Notes under the pieces: generated by a model
What the model saw: the letters and a program-made list of their open reading frames with translations, nothing else
What the model was told of the DNA's origin: nothing
The model's database searches: none
Position numbers and translations under genes: made by a program
From: Fibrobacter sp.
GTDB lineage: Bacteria > Fibrobacterota > Chitinivibrionia > Chitinivibrionales > Chitinispirillaceae
Assembly (NCBI GenBank): GCA_012523595.1
Contig: JAAYIG010000234.1
Span: forward strand, 1-40,125
DNA: 40,125 nucleotides
Reading direction: 5' to 3'
Shown here: piece by piece, positions 15,549 through 22,891 of the stretch
Layout of the letters: each line of letters opens with the position of its first letter
How positions within the stretch are numbered: the stretch's first letter is position 1

Positions 15549-17277
15549 AACAGCAATTGTTGGCAGTGATGAGGAAACAGAGCGAATACGCCAGAAACTA
15601 AGCTGTCTTCAGAGGTTTGAATTTGTAAAATGTCTGGACCCGGAAAGGGAATCCCTGATGATGCTGTCAGGTCTTCCAGGTCTTGACCTGCTTATAAATG
15701 CCTCGACAGATCAATCTCTGCCTGACATTATCAAGAGACAATACCTCCCGGATGTTGAAATCCTGAGCGATTTAAGTGCAGAACTTCTGTTCTGCACCGA
15801 TATCACAGAACATAGTGGAAACACCGATCCATTCTTCCGCTCCAGAGTCCTGAACAGCCTCCAGGAACTCCGGTATTCATCTTTCCTCTCTTTATGCGGA
15901 CAGGACCTGACAAACCACATCCTTGCACTTGCGATCGAATCTCTTCAGGCCGATTCCGGCTCCATAATGTTAACAGATAAAAAAAGTGGAGCACTCTCAA
16001 TAGAGACTGTCCGCAGCCTCAAATACAAAGAAACTGCCCGGTTGAGGAATCTCCGGAAAGGAATCGCCTGGAAAGTAGTAAGTACCGGAAAACCGATGCT
16101 CATAAGGGGAAAAACCAGGGAAAGATCCGACCTGGTGTCCGCTGTCTCCTGTCCGCTTGTTTCTGATGAAACGGTCATTGGTGTCCTGAATATTAACAGT
16201 CAGAAGCCGGAGAGACATTTCGATCCCGAGGATCTTCAATTTGTGATGAAAATTGCAGGTTTCGCAGCAGGAATAATCAGAGACCAGAAAATTAAAAAGG
16301 AGGCGTTTACACAGTCAGTTTTGCTTGGGGCACGGGAGATTCTCGACCTTGACTTCCCTCTGGGTGAAAAATTGAATCTTCTCTTAATGAAGGTAGCCAA
16401 CAGTTTCCGGGGAAAGATCTGCAATCTTTATTGGTATGACAAAGATTCCGGACGGTTCCTCGTTCAGGCATCAAGCTCATTTGATATCAACAGGATCGGG
16501 TTTGGAAAGGTAAAATTAAACGATTTCTTCACCGGAAGAATGATACGGTGCAAAGACTCCTTTACATTCAGTACTCATGCCGAAAACTCACGCAACAGGA
16601 AATGGTTTGTTGCCCAGCCCCTTTTCCAGAATGGAGAGATATCAGGGCTTATAATGCTTTACCTCCATTCAAACAAACGGGAGCTAAGTACTGAAAGTGA
16701 GGTACTGACTAAAATCGGAAAAATGCTTGAACAGGAATTGAGTAAAAACGCCGCTCTCAATACCGTATGGCTCGATTCAGTCAAGTATTCAGCCCTCTCA
16801 GAGGCTACTTTCAACCTGGCGGAAATACCCGATATCCGTAAACTGGCAAAAATGATTGTTACAGAAACCTGCCTTATCCTCGAAGCTGAAACCTGTATCC
16901 TGAGCCTGTACAACGAAGTAATGAACTGTTTTGAAATACTTGAATCCTTTTCCCTGAAAGGCAGCAAACAGGCCGAAATTCTTTGCAAAGTAGATAAAGC
17001 CATTACCCTTAAAGCATCGGTACAGAATACCCCCCTGCTTATCAATGATCTCTTCAAGGAGGGTTATGTCAGCAGCCAGATCCCAAGCAGATCGGTTATA
17101 TCCATGTGTCTGCGCCAGAATGACAGAATAATGGGCGCAATTTCAATTTATGACAAAAACCAGTTCGATTCCTTCCAGCAGAAAGCTTTCTCTAACCACG
17201 ACCAGGAAGTCTTCACCAGGTTATGCCTTCAGGCAGCAGCAGCAATGAACAGATTTCTGATGCTGAAAAAAAGATAG
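15529..17277 (+). CDS. Multi-GAF domain protein without a visible output domain
   Basis: A 582-residue protein starting at GTG 15529, chosen because AAGGAG lies 6 nt upstream. Residues 1-100 are a small alpha/beta region (TAIVGSDEETERIRQKL) that resembles a nucleotide-binding fold but lacks a clear motif. At least two, probably three, GAF-like modules follow. The first (about 108-250) is clearest, with GSIMLTDKKSG, a central GIAWKVVSTGKPMLI and SCPLVSDETVIGVLNI, followed by a DLQFVMKIAGFAAGII helix. Others occupy about 265-405 and 425-575. GAF domains bind small ligands or mediate dimerisation. No histidine kinase, GGDEF, HD-GYP, phosphatase or DNA-binding domain is present, so any output must come from a partner. 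It is the last gene of the aminopeptidase operon. Confidence 0.8.
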   Translation: MTEKILRTAIVGSDEETERIRQKLSCLQRFEFVKCLDPERESLMMLSGLPGLDLLINASTDQSLPDIIKRQYLPDVEILSDLSAELLFCTDITEHSGNTDPFFRSRVLNSLQELRYSSFLSLCGQDLTNHILALAIESLQADSGSIMLTDKKSGALSIETVRSLKYKETARLRNLRKGIAWKVVSTGKPMLIRGKTRERSDLVSAVSCPLVSDETVIGVLNINSQKPERHFDPEDLQFVMKIAGFAAGIIRDQKIKKEAFTQSVLLGAREILDLDFPLGEKLNLLLMKVANSFRGKICNLYWYDKDSGRFLVQASSSFDINRIGFGKVKLNDFFTGRMIRCKDSFTFSTHAENSRNRKWFVAQPLFQNGEISGLIMLYLHSNKRELSTESEVLTKIGKMLEQELSKNAALNTVWLDSVKYSALSEATFNLAEIPDIRKLAKMIVTETCLILEAETCILSLYNEVMNCFEILESFSLKGSKQAEILCKVDKAITLKASVQNTPLLINDLFKEGYVSSQIPSRSVISMCLRQNDRIMGAISIYDKNQFDSFQQKAFSNHDQEVFTRLCLQAAAAMNRFLMLKKR

Positions 17278-17365
17278 TATTAAAATTTCATTGTAAGAAT
17301 ACGGTAAGAGTGTTAATTTTAGATATATAACGGAGCAAACCTTAAAAACCTTAGAGGAGGTCTGA

Positions 17366-17755
17366 ATGACTTATCACAAACTGTTTTTATCCATGGCCAT
17401 AGTTGCTTTCGCTTTTGCCGGATGCAGCAGCAAAGTGGATATCAAGAAGGGCGACAAACTGGTTGTTCTCGAGACTTTAAGGGAAAAGGCTGAGACGCAA
17501 TGGGAAGATTCATACACTGACGGATTCACTGCTGAAATCCCGAAGGGCACGGTTCTGGAAGTCCTTTACAATCCACGCACCGGAGCCAATATTATTGAGT
17601 GCAGGCCGATTGAGGTTGGTGGTAAATCTGATGCTTCAGCGGTTGAAGAATTTTTTGTTCCGGAACACATCAGAAATAAAGATGGATATGCAGGATACTC
17701 CTTCGCGATCAAAAAAGAGTTTCTAGGTACAAAAGTCAAGAAAGCCGACAAATAG
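17366..17755 (+). CDS. Small putative lipoprotein of unknown function
   Basis: A 129-residue protein with a signal peptide whose hydrophobic core (LFLSMAIVAFAFAGC) ends at Cys20, a plausible lipobox, followed by SSKVD, so it is probably a lipid-anchored envelope protein. The mature part is beta-rich (KLVVLETLREKAE, IPKGTVLEVLYNP) and could be a small barrel of the SH3 kind, but I do not recognise the family. An AGAGGAGGT lies 4 nt upstream of the ATG, an unusually strong ribosome binding site, and a clean terminator follows, so it is expressed as its own unit. A candidate promoter (TTGTAA 17291-17296, TAATTT 17314-17319, 17-bp spacer) is only a partial match. It resembles the secreted protein at 31769 in size and style, but I see no clear sequence identity. 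Confidence 0.8.
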   Translation: MTYHKLFLSMAIVAFAFAGCSSKVDIKKGDKLVVLETLREKAETQWEDSYTDGFTAEIPKGTVLEVLYNPRTGANIIECRPIEVGGKSDASAVEEFFVPEHIRNKDGYAGYSFAIKKEFLGTKVKKADK

Positions 17756-17780
17756 GCCGGCCAGGGATCTGAAATAAGCT

Positions 17781-17813
17781 AAAAAGCCCGACCTTACCAA
17801 AGCCGGGCTTTTT
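17781..17813 (+). terminator. Rho-independent terminator of the lipoprotein gene
   Basis: AAAAAGCCCG and CGGGCTTTTT form the stem around a 13-nt loop, with the T-tract on the right side and a matching A-tract on the left, so it may work in both directions. It lies 25 bp after the lipoprotein stop and also faces the minus-strand gene ending at 17940. Confidence 0.9.
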
Positions 17814-17939
17814 AGTTTTATCCTTAGTCCCTCTATGATCTTCACATAATATCAATATTCATTATCTTATTTCTCCCGCTCTCCGCGTCTTGGTGCTGGA
17901 CTCTCATTTCCTGTATCCAGCATCCACAAAGATATAGTA

Positions 17940-18557
17940 CTATTTTTTCTTTTTAGCTGGCTTCTTTACTGGTTTTTTCTTCTCAGTTACTTTTTTCGAT
18001 GTACTGTCGATAAATGCCAGTACACTTTTTAAACTGTCAATAACACCGTAAAGTCCTTTAATCTCGGACTGAATATTCCCTATCTTCACCATTGCAGTAT
18101 CTTTGAAAGGATCAAACTCTTTTCTTGGCAGCAGATCCTTTGTAGCAATAGTTGTTACTGAATTGATCCTCTTTTCGACATATTTACTGCCCAGAATCAA
18201 CCCGGCACCAAGGATTGCAATTATAAATATAAACGCAATCACCTTCGCAACCGGAAACCCTCCGCCCCCTTCTGCCAGCGCATCAAATTCATCATCACTC
18301 GGTTTTCCGGAGTCCTTTTCGAAAGTTGAAACCTTCTCCTCTCTCGCTTCCTTTGGAGGCTCCGCGACAGCGTACCAGTAAACTCTCCCATGCTGGTTCT
18401 GCTTAGCTGTTACAAATCCTTTTCTGGCAAGGTTTTGTAGAAAATTCTGTACAAACTGCTCGTCAAGTTTCAGATGAAAGGCTATGTCTGAGACGTCCAA
18501 GTCCAGATTGTTGTTCTTTTTGATGAAGTTCAGAATCCTCTTTGAATGAATGTCCAT
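17940..18557 (-). CDS. Winged-helix N-terminus plus single membrane segment, unknown function
   Basis: A 205-residue protein of unrecognised family with a clear layout. Residues 1-65 look like a small winged helix: helix (SKRILNFIKKNN), helix-turn-helix (VSDIAFHLKLDEQFVQNFLQNLARKGFV) and a wing ending in RVYWYAV. A charged linker (66-95) and a GGGG precede one membrane segment (103-124, VIAFIFIIAILGAGLILG). The rest (125-190) is soluble with a possible coiled coil (IQSEIKGLYGVIDSLKSV), ending in a lysine/proline tail KKPVKKPAKKKK. This suggests a membrane-anchored DNA-binding or protein-binding module, a layout similar in principle to transmembrane transcription regulators. The winged-helix assignment rests on pattern only. 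It stands alone, divergent from glyA. Confidence 0.7.
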   Translation of the reverse strand: MDIHSKRILNFIKKNNNLDLDVSDIAFHLKLDEQFVQNFLQNLARKGFVTAKQNQHGRVYWYAVAEPPKEAREEKVSTFEKDSGKPSDDEFDALAEGGGGFPVAKVIAFIFIIAILGAGLILGSKYVEKRINSVTTIATKDLLPRKEFDPFKDTAMVKIGNIQSEIKGLYGVIDSLKSVLAFIDSTSKKVTEKKKPVKKPAKKKK

Positions 18558-18739
18558 AGAACCACCTGTGATGGGGAATACTTTTGTTCTGTTTCATCAA
18601 TATAAAATGATCTACCCCTGAACAGTCTTTTTTTTCCAACTTCTTTCCAAAACCTCCAATTTGAACCCTAAGGGTTTGTATGCGGGAATTATTTTACTTT
18701 GGTTTACCTGATTAAAGGATTTCATAACTCGAAATAGAA

Positions 18740-18828
18740 AAAAGAATTTTGTAAATAATTTACTGGCGTTGCAAGATGGATAACCATCGGGGATTCTTTT
18801 CCTCTTCTGCCGCACGCCTGGGCAGAAG
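18740..18828 (+). ncRNA. ZTP (pfl motif) riboswitch upstream of glyA
   Basis: All main pieces of the pfl/ZTP riboswitch occur in order: a P1 stem AAAAGAAT (18740-18747) with ATTCTTTT (18793-18800), the conserved ACTGGCG (18762-18768), a P2 hairpin GATGG/CCATC with an ATAA loop (18775-18788), GGGGA (18789-18793), and a 3' hairpin CTTCTGCC/GGCAGAAG (18804-18828) whose loop region contains the conserved GCCTGGGCA (18816-18824). GGCG (18765-18768) can pair with CGCC (18815-18818), the class's pseudoknot. The class senses ZMP/ZTP, the purine intermediate that builds up when 10-formyl-THF is scarce, and often precedes glyA. A T-run at 18837-18842 and the GGAG at 18845-18848 follow closely, so control could act on termination or on ribosome access. 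Confidence 0.87.
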
Positions 18829-18857
18829 GAGCAATATTTTTTGATGGAGTAACCAAA

Positions 18858-20372
18858 ATGCCCCAATCAGCAATTTCCGCTTATCTTAGCGGCAGAAATC
18901 CCGACCAGATAGATTCCGGCATGATAGCCTACCTTGGAAACCTCCAGGAGGTTTCAAAGGTATCTCCCGGTATCTGCAAATCTATCGTGAAGGAACTTGC
19001 TGATCAGAGATCGAATCTCAAGCTGATCGCAAGCGAGAATTACTGTTCTCTTTCAACACAGCTCGCTATGGGTAACCTCCTTACAGATAAATACGCGGAG
19101 GGCTATCCTTTTCACAGGTTTTATGCCGGATGCAGTAATGTGGACGATATCGAAGCCTATGCTGCAGAGCAAGCCTGTAAACTGTTTGGAGCAGAGCATG
19201 CCTATGTTCAGCCCCACAGCGGTGCAGATGCAAATCTGATTGCCTACTGGGCTATTCTTAACAGCCGCATCGAGATTCCCGAACTGGAAAAAATCGGTGA
19301 AACAAACCCCTCAAAGCTCTCCCAGGAAGACTGGAATACACTCAGGGCAAAACTGGGTAATCAGCGTCTTCTGGGAATGGATTACTACTCGGGCGGGCAC
19401 TTAACCCACGGCTACAGGCATAATATTTCAGCACAGATGTTCGATTCCTATAATTATAGTGTCAATCCCTCCACGGGCCTTCTCGACTATGATGAAATAG
19501 AGAGAATGGCAATGGAGATAAAGCCTCTTATACTGCTGGCTGGTTACAGCGCCTACCCCCGGTGCATCAATTTTGCCAGGATGCGCCAGATAGCCGATAA
19601 AGCCGGAGCAGTATTTATGGTGGATATGGCTCATTTTGCCGGGCTGGTTGCCGGAGGTGTTTTCAAGGGAGATTTCAACCCGATTCCTCATGCACATGTT
19701 GTCACCACTACCACCCACAAGACACTCCGGGGACCAAGAGGCGGACTCATTCTCTGCGTTAAGGAATTCGCAGAAAGCGTGAACAAAGGATGTCCGCTTG
19801 TGATTGGTGGTCCACTGGCTCATGTGATGGCCGCAAAAGCGGTTGCTTTGACAGAGGCTAATTCTCCGGAATTTAAAAAATACGCCGCATCCATTGTCGA
19901 AAACGCCTCAACACTGGCAGGATTCTGCATGGAGATGAGAATGAAAGTTGCCACAGGAGGAACAGACAACCATCTGTTCCTTATCGATGTCACCCCCTTT
20001 GGCCTCACCGGACGTCAGGCAGAGAGTGCTCTGAGAGACTGCGGAATCACTTTAAACCGCAACTCTCTGCCGTTTGATCCCAACGGTCCCTGGTACACCA
20101 GCGGTTTACGTATCGGAACACCTGCTGTCACCACTCTGGGAATGGGACCGGAGCAGATGAAAGAAATAGCATCGATAATAAGCCTGGTCTTGTCAAATAC
20201 AAAACCTGAGACCTCCACAAAAGGAGAGCAGGCCGGGAAACCATCGAAGGCAAAGTACTCTACCGATACAAACGCGGCTCAGGAAGCCATATCTCGTGTA
20301 AAGGCACTGCTTGATCGCTTTCCGGTCTATCCTCAGCTCGATCTCGATTTTCTCCAGAAGCAATTTTCCTGA
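18858..20372 (+). CDS. glyA: Serine hydroxymethyltransferase
   Basis: GlyA interconverts serine plus tetrahydrofolate and glycine plus 5,10-methylene-THF, the main C1 source. The 504-residue protein is longer than the usual ~420 owing to an N-terminal extension and an insert around 135-175; similarly long forms are known from chlamydiae and spirochaetes. Landmarks are LIASEN (57-61), HSGADAN (120-126), [12 protein letters not shown] (256-267), the PLP lysine Lys288 in [14 protein letters not shown], and [15 protein letters not shown] (near 423). The first active-site region reads HRFYAGC where most enzymes have RYYGGC. An ATGGAG upstream fits the ATG. The ZTP riboswitch directly in front supports the assignment and its link to purine and folate status. 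A strong terminator follows, so it is monocistronic. Functionally it pairs with the gcv operon at 27.3 kb. Confidence 0.96.
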   Translation: MPQSAISAYLSGRNPDQIDSGMIAYLGNLQEVSKVSPGICKSIVKELADQRSNLKLIASENYCSLSTQLAMGNLLTDKYAEGYPFHRFYAGCSNVDDIEAYAAEQACKLFGAEHAYVQPHSGADANLIAYWAILNSRIEIPELEKIGETNPSKLSQEDWNTLRAKLGNQRLLGMDYYSGGHLTHGYRHNISAQMFDSYNYSVNPSTGLLDYDEIERMAMEIKPLILLAGYSAYPRCINFARMRQIADKAGAVFMVDMAHFAGLVAGGVFKGDFNPIPHAHVVTTTTHKTLRGPRGGLILCVKEFAESVNKGCPLVIGGPLAHVMAAKAVALTEANSPEFKKYAASIVENASTLAGFCMEMRMKVATGGTDNHLFLIDVTPFGLTGRQAESALRDCGITLNRNSLPFDPNGPWYTSGLRIGTPAVTTLGMGPEQMKEIASIISLVLSNTKPETSTKGEQAGKPSKAKYSTDTNAAQEAISRVKALLDRFPVYPQLDLDFLQKQFS

Positions 20373-20381
20373 CCTGTATTC

Positions 20382-20406
20382 CCGGGAGCTGTTTAACAGC
20401 TCCCGG
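20382..20406 (+). terminator. Terminator hairpin after glyA
   Basis: A perfect 10-bp stem CCGGGAGCTG/CAGCTCCCGG with a 5-nt loop begins 10 bp after the glyA stop. The following sequence is T-rich (ATTTACTTTTA) but not a pure T-run. Confidence 0.75.
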
Positions 20407-20539
20407 ATTTACTTTTACCTGATTATTTTTTGTTAACCAAAGTCTCAGAACAGGTATTTTTTAATCATTTCATCACTTCAGTACCCTGTCCTCGCAAGTC
20501 TCCAACACCCCTGAAAAATCAATTTCATGCTGATTTTAC

Positions 20540-20569
20540 TGGACAACAATTATCGCAGTGATTTATAAT
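20540..20569 (+). promoter_or_regulatory. Promoter of the HU-like gene
   Basis: TGGACA (20540-20545) and a perfect TATAAT (20564-20569) are separated by 18 bp, about 55 bp upstream of the HU start. This is the strongest sigma-70 type match I see in the window, fitting a highly expressed DNA-binding protein. The remainder of the 20407-20610 gap shows nothing else. Confidence 0.7.
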
Positions 20570-20622
20570 TCAGACATAGTTTTTCAAGTTCCTTTTCACT
20601 TGTCTTAACAGAAGGAGTGCGC

Positions 20623-20946
20623 ATGGCAAAGAGCCTGACGCAATCTCAGATTATCGCGAAGCTTGCCGACCAAGTCGAGCTTCCGAAAAAACAGGTAAAG
20701 TCCTTCCTGGACAACCTGGCAAGTTTGGCTTATTCTGAAGCCAAAAATGGTTTCACGGTCCCGGGTCTGGGGAAACTTGTTCTGGTGCAGCGTAAAGCCA
20801 GAATGGGAAGAAATCCTGCAACCGGCGAGCAGATCAAAATTCCTGCAAAAAAAGTCGTGAAATTCAGGGTTTCAAAAGCTGCCAAAGATGCCATTGTCGG
20901 AGGGGCAAAGCCTGCACCGGCAAAACCGGCAAAAAAGAAAAGATAA
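20623..20946 (+). CDS. HU-family DNA-binding protein with basic C-terminal tail
   Basis: HU proteins bend and compact DNA in the nucleoid. This 107-residue protein has the HU pattern: N-terminal dimerisation helices (LTQSQIIAKLADQVELPKKQVKSFLDNLASLA), the GFTVPGLGKLVLVQRKARMGRNPATGEQI arm (RNPATGE is the DNA-intercalating tip) and KKVVKFRVSKAAKDAI. A C-terminal extension of alternating Ala, Pro and Lys (KPAPAKPAKKKR) adds extra DNA-binding charge. I start it at the ATG 20623, six nt after GAAGGAG; the GTG at 20617 lies inside that ribosome binding site. With a consensus-like promoter and its own terminator it is a monocistronic, probably strongly expressed gene. Confidence 0.93.
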   Translation: MAKSLTQSQIIAKLADQVELPKKQVKSFLDNLASLAYSEAKNGFTVPGLGKLVLVQRKARMGRNPATGEQIKIPAKKVVKFRVSKAAKDAIVGGAKPAPAKPAKKKR

Positions 20947-20957
20947 AGCAGTTGCGG

Positions 20958-20985
20958 CGGGGTCCTCTGGACCCCGTAATTTTTT
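20958..20985 (+). terminator. Rho-independent terminator of the HU-like gene
   Basis: CGGGGTCC/GGACCCCG, an 8-bp GC-rich stem with a 3-nt loop, is followed by TAATTTTTT. It lies 11 bp after the HU stop and just before the end of the convergent RluA-family gene. Confidence 0.92.
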
Positions 20986-21918
20986 CTACCCCCTCCTGAG
21001 TTTCTCCAGAAGTCCCTTCATATCATCAGGCATATCACATTCAATTACACACCTGGTATTTGTGAACGGATGAATAAAAGAAATTAAGCGACAGTGAAGG
21101 GCGTGGCGATGGAAGGATAGTGTGTGCGCAGAGGGATTCTCACGCCATCTCTTGTATGAGTCCTCACTCATGCCGTAAAGCTTGTCTCCTACAATCCCGT
21201 TTCCTACAGCAGCAAGATGAATGCGTATCTGATGAGTTCTGCCGGTCAGAGGTCTTACTGTAATGAGGGAATGCCTGTTCCCTATAGCTGTTACCCCCAG
21301 AATATCAGTCACAGCCTTCTTGCCGTCCAAATCAACTCCAACCTTGTAACTGATCGAGGAAAGCATGTCTTTTTTTAACGGCAGAGAAATTTTCTTGATT
21401 CGGCTGTCAAAGAGATTGTGCACAATAGCAACGTACTCCTTCTCAACCAGTCCTTCAGCAAACAATCTCCCTGCTTCCGCCCTTACCGATGAGCTTTTTG
21501 CAATCAGCACCACACCCGATGTATCACGGTCAAGCCGATGAGCAGCATGAGCCAGAGGATATGGAGGTTCATGCACATGCCTCAATTGATAAATAAGATT
21601 ATTCCTGAAAGACTTGCCGGCCCTGTGGACAAGAAGATTGCCGGGCTTGCTTACACCAATAAACCATTCATCCTCATAAATAATTCTGTAGGACAGATCG
21701 GCCGGTGGTTCCTGAAACTCTCCAGGATCGTAGATAATAACAGAACCAGGAAATACCTTCTCTTCTGCACCAGCCCTGTGACCATCGAGTTCCACAGAGC
21801 CGCTCTCCAGTATTCCGGCCCATTCTTCCTTTGTATGATATGTAAAACGCTTCGACAGGTAAAAAACCAGATCAGTACCCGGTGGGATGTTTCCGGGAAT
21901 AACCGAACGAAATTTCAT
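20986..21918 (-). CDS. RluA-family pseudouridine synthase
   Basis: These enzymes convert selected uridines of 23S rRNA or tRNA to pseudouridine. The 310-residue protein has an N-terminal S4-like RNA-binding region (about 15-65) and the catalytic motif HRLDRDTSG with Asp130, followed by VVLIAKS. LTGRTHQIRIHLAAVGNGIVGDKLYG near 222-247 is the second conserved block. Length and domain order match RluA, RluC and RluD enzymes, but the target uridine cannot be told from the sequence. The ATG overlaps the stop codon of the upstream receiver/ATPase gene (ATGA), so the two are translated together, an odd pairing of RNA modification with a regulatory protein. Confidence 0.92.
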   Translation of the reverse strand: MKFRSVIPGNIPPGTDLVFYLSKRFTYHTKEEWAGILESGSVELDGHRAGAEEKVFPGSVIIYDPGEFQEPPADLSYRIIYEDEWFIGVSKPGNLLVHRAGKSFRNNLIYQLRHVHEPPYPLAHAAHRLDRDTSGVVLIAKSSSVRAEAGRLFAEGLVEKEYVAIVHNLFDSRIKKISLPLKKDMLSSISYKVGVDLDGKKAVTDILGVTAIGNRHSLITVRPLTGRTHQIRIHLAAVGNGIVGDKLYGMSEDSYKRWRENPSAHTLSFHRHALHCRLISFIHPFTNTRCVIECDMPDDMKGLLEKLRRG

Positions 21919-22841
21919 AACTCATTTATGTAAAGAGGCTTGTGGCCCTTGAAGGTGTCTGAATAGTAATTGATAATAATTACCTCTGTGCGGCGTGCCT
22001 TGTCAATGTTTATTATCAGCCGGTCGATGTATCTGCGCGCTATAAACAAACCCCGGCCATGGGAATCATAGAGCCCTACAGGAAGGCCGTTCTGATCACG
22101 GGAATTCTGGCGGTTAAGCCAGTAAAGCACATCGGTTTTCTTCAACCTTCCGCCGACATCACAGATTGAAACCGCGTACTTTTCACTGTCCCTTGCGATT
22201 GTAACCCTGATGGCCTCATCCTCTGTAAGGACAAAATCATGCTCCCAAGTCTCCTTGCGGTCAGGGATCTCGTTTCTGATCCCATAGAAAATAGCATTGG
22301 TGAGAAGTTCCACAATCACCAGTTCGAGACGGTTTGCCTCCTCCTTGTCACCTATCATCTCGACTATTTTCATCGCGTCCTTGTCCAGGTTCCGCGAACT
22401 GAGAATTCTATACTGTGAACTCTGCACATCAGGCTCAAAATAGTGATGCAGCCCGAAAATGTCATTTCGCAGAAGCTTGTTTAAAATTGAGGAGAGCTCC
22501 GCGAAATTAAACGGCGATGTTTTGACAAATATATTACCAATATCATATTTCATCGCCATCTCAAAGTAGTCTTCGACATTGTAAGCTGTAATCAGCACCC
22601 TTTTTACTGCAGGATACCTGTCCCTCACTTCCTTCAACAGGTCAAAACCCCTCATTGCCGGCATGTTGATATCTGAGAGGACAAGGTCAATGTGTTCTCT
22701 GGACAGAACCTCAAGCGCTTCTGCACCACTCGCCGCTTCAAAGACAATGTAATTCTCATTCTCCCTGAGATAATCCAGAATCATCTGCCTTATTTCCAGT
22801 TCATCATCAACCAGAAGTATCACTTCTTTTTGATTTTCCAT
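21915..22841 (-). CDS. Receiver domain fused to an RsbW-like ATPase domain
   Basis: A regulatory protein of about 308 residues. In the numbering of the upstream ATG at 22856, residues 12-125 are a CheY-like receiver with acidic residues VDDE (17-20), phosphoacceptor Asp62 (LVLSDINMPAMRG) and Lys112 (FVKTSPF). Residues about 160-300 are a small ATPase domain of the RsbW/anti-sigma type: ELLTNAIFYGIRNE (N-box), ISICDVGG-like (VSICDVGG), and GHGRGLFIARRYIDRL (G-box). There is no dimerisation/phosphoacceptor histidine domain, so it is not a classical histidine kinase. A likely role is a phosphorylation-controlled switch protein that binds or phosphorylates a STAS partner, and a STAS gene lies 2.2 kb away. 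Neither start (22841 or 22856) has a good ribosome binding site. I prefer 22841. Confidence 0.85.
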   Translation of the reverse strand: MENQKEVILLVDDELEIRQMILDYLRENENYIVFEAASGAEALEVLSREHIDLVLSDINMPAMRGFDLLKEVRDRYPAVKRVLITAYNVEDYFEMAMKYDIGNIFVKTSPFNFAELSSILNKLLRNDIFGLHHYFEPDVQSSQYRILSSRNLDKDAMKIVEMIGDKEEANRLELVIVELLTNAIFYGIRNEIPDRKETWEHDFVLTEDEAIRVTIARDSEKYAVSICDVGGRLKKTDVLYWLNRQNSRDQNGLPVGLYDSHGRGLFIARRYIDRLIINIDKARRTEVIIINYYSDTFKGHKPLYINEL

Positions 22842-22891
22842 ATCATGGCATTCCATTATTTAATTTGTCAGAAATTCCCCAGAAGATAAAG

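Noticed and set aside
18612-18866. An 84-codon minus-strand frame in front of glyA
   Set aside because: It starts inside glyA and covers the ZTP riboswitch. It has no ribosome binding site, and the riboswitch explains the conserved structure.
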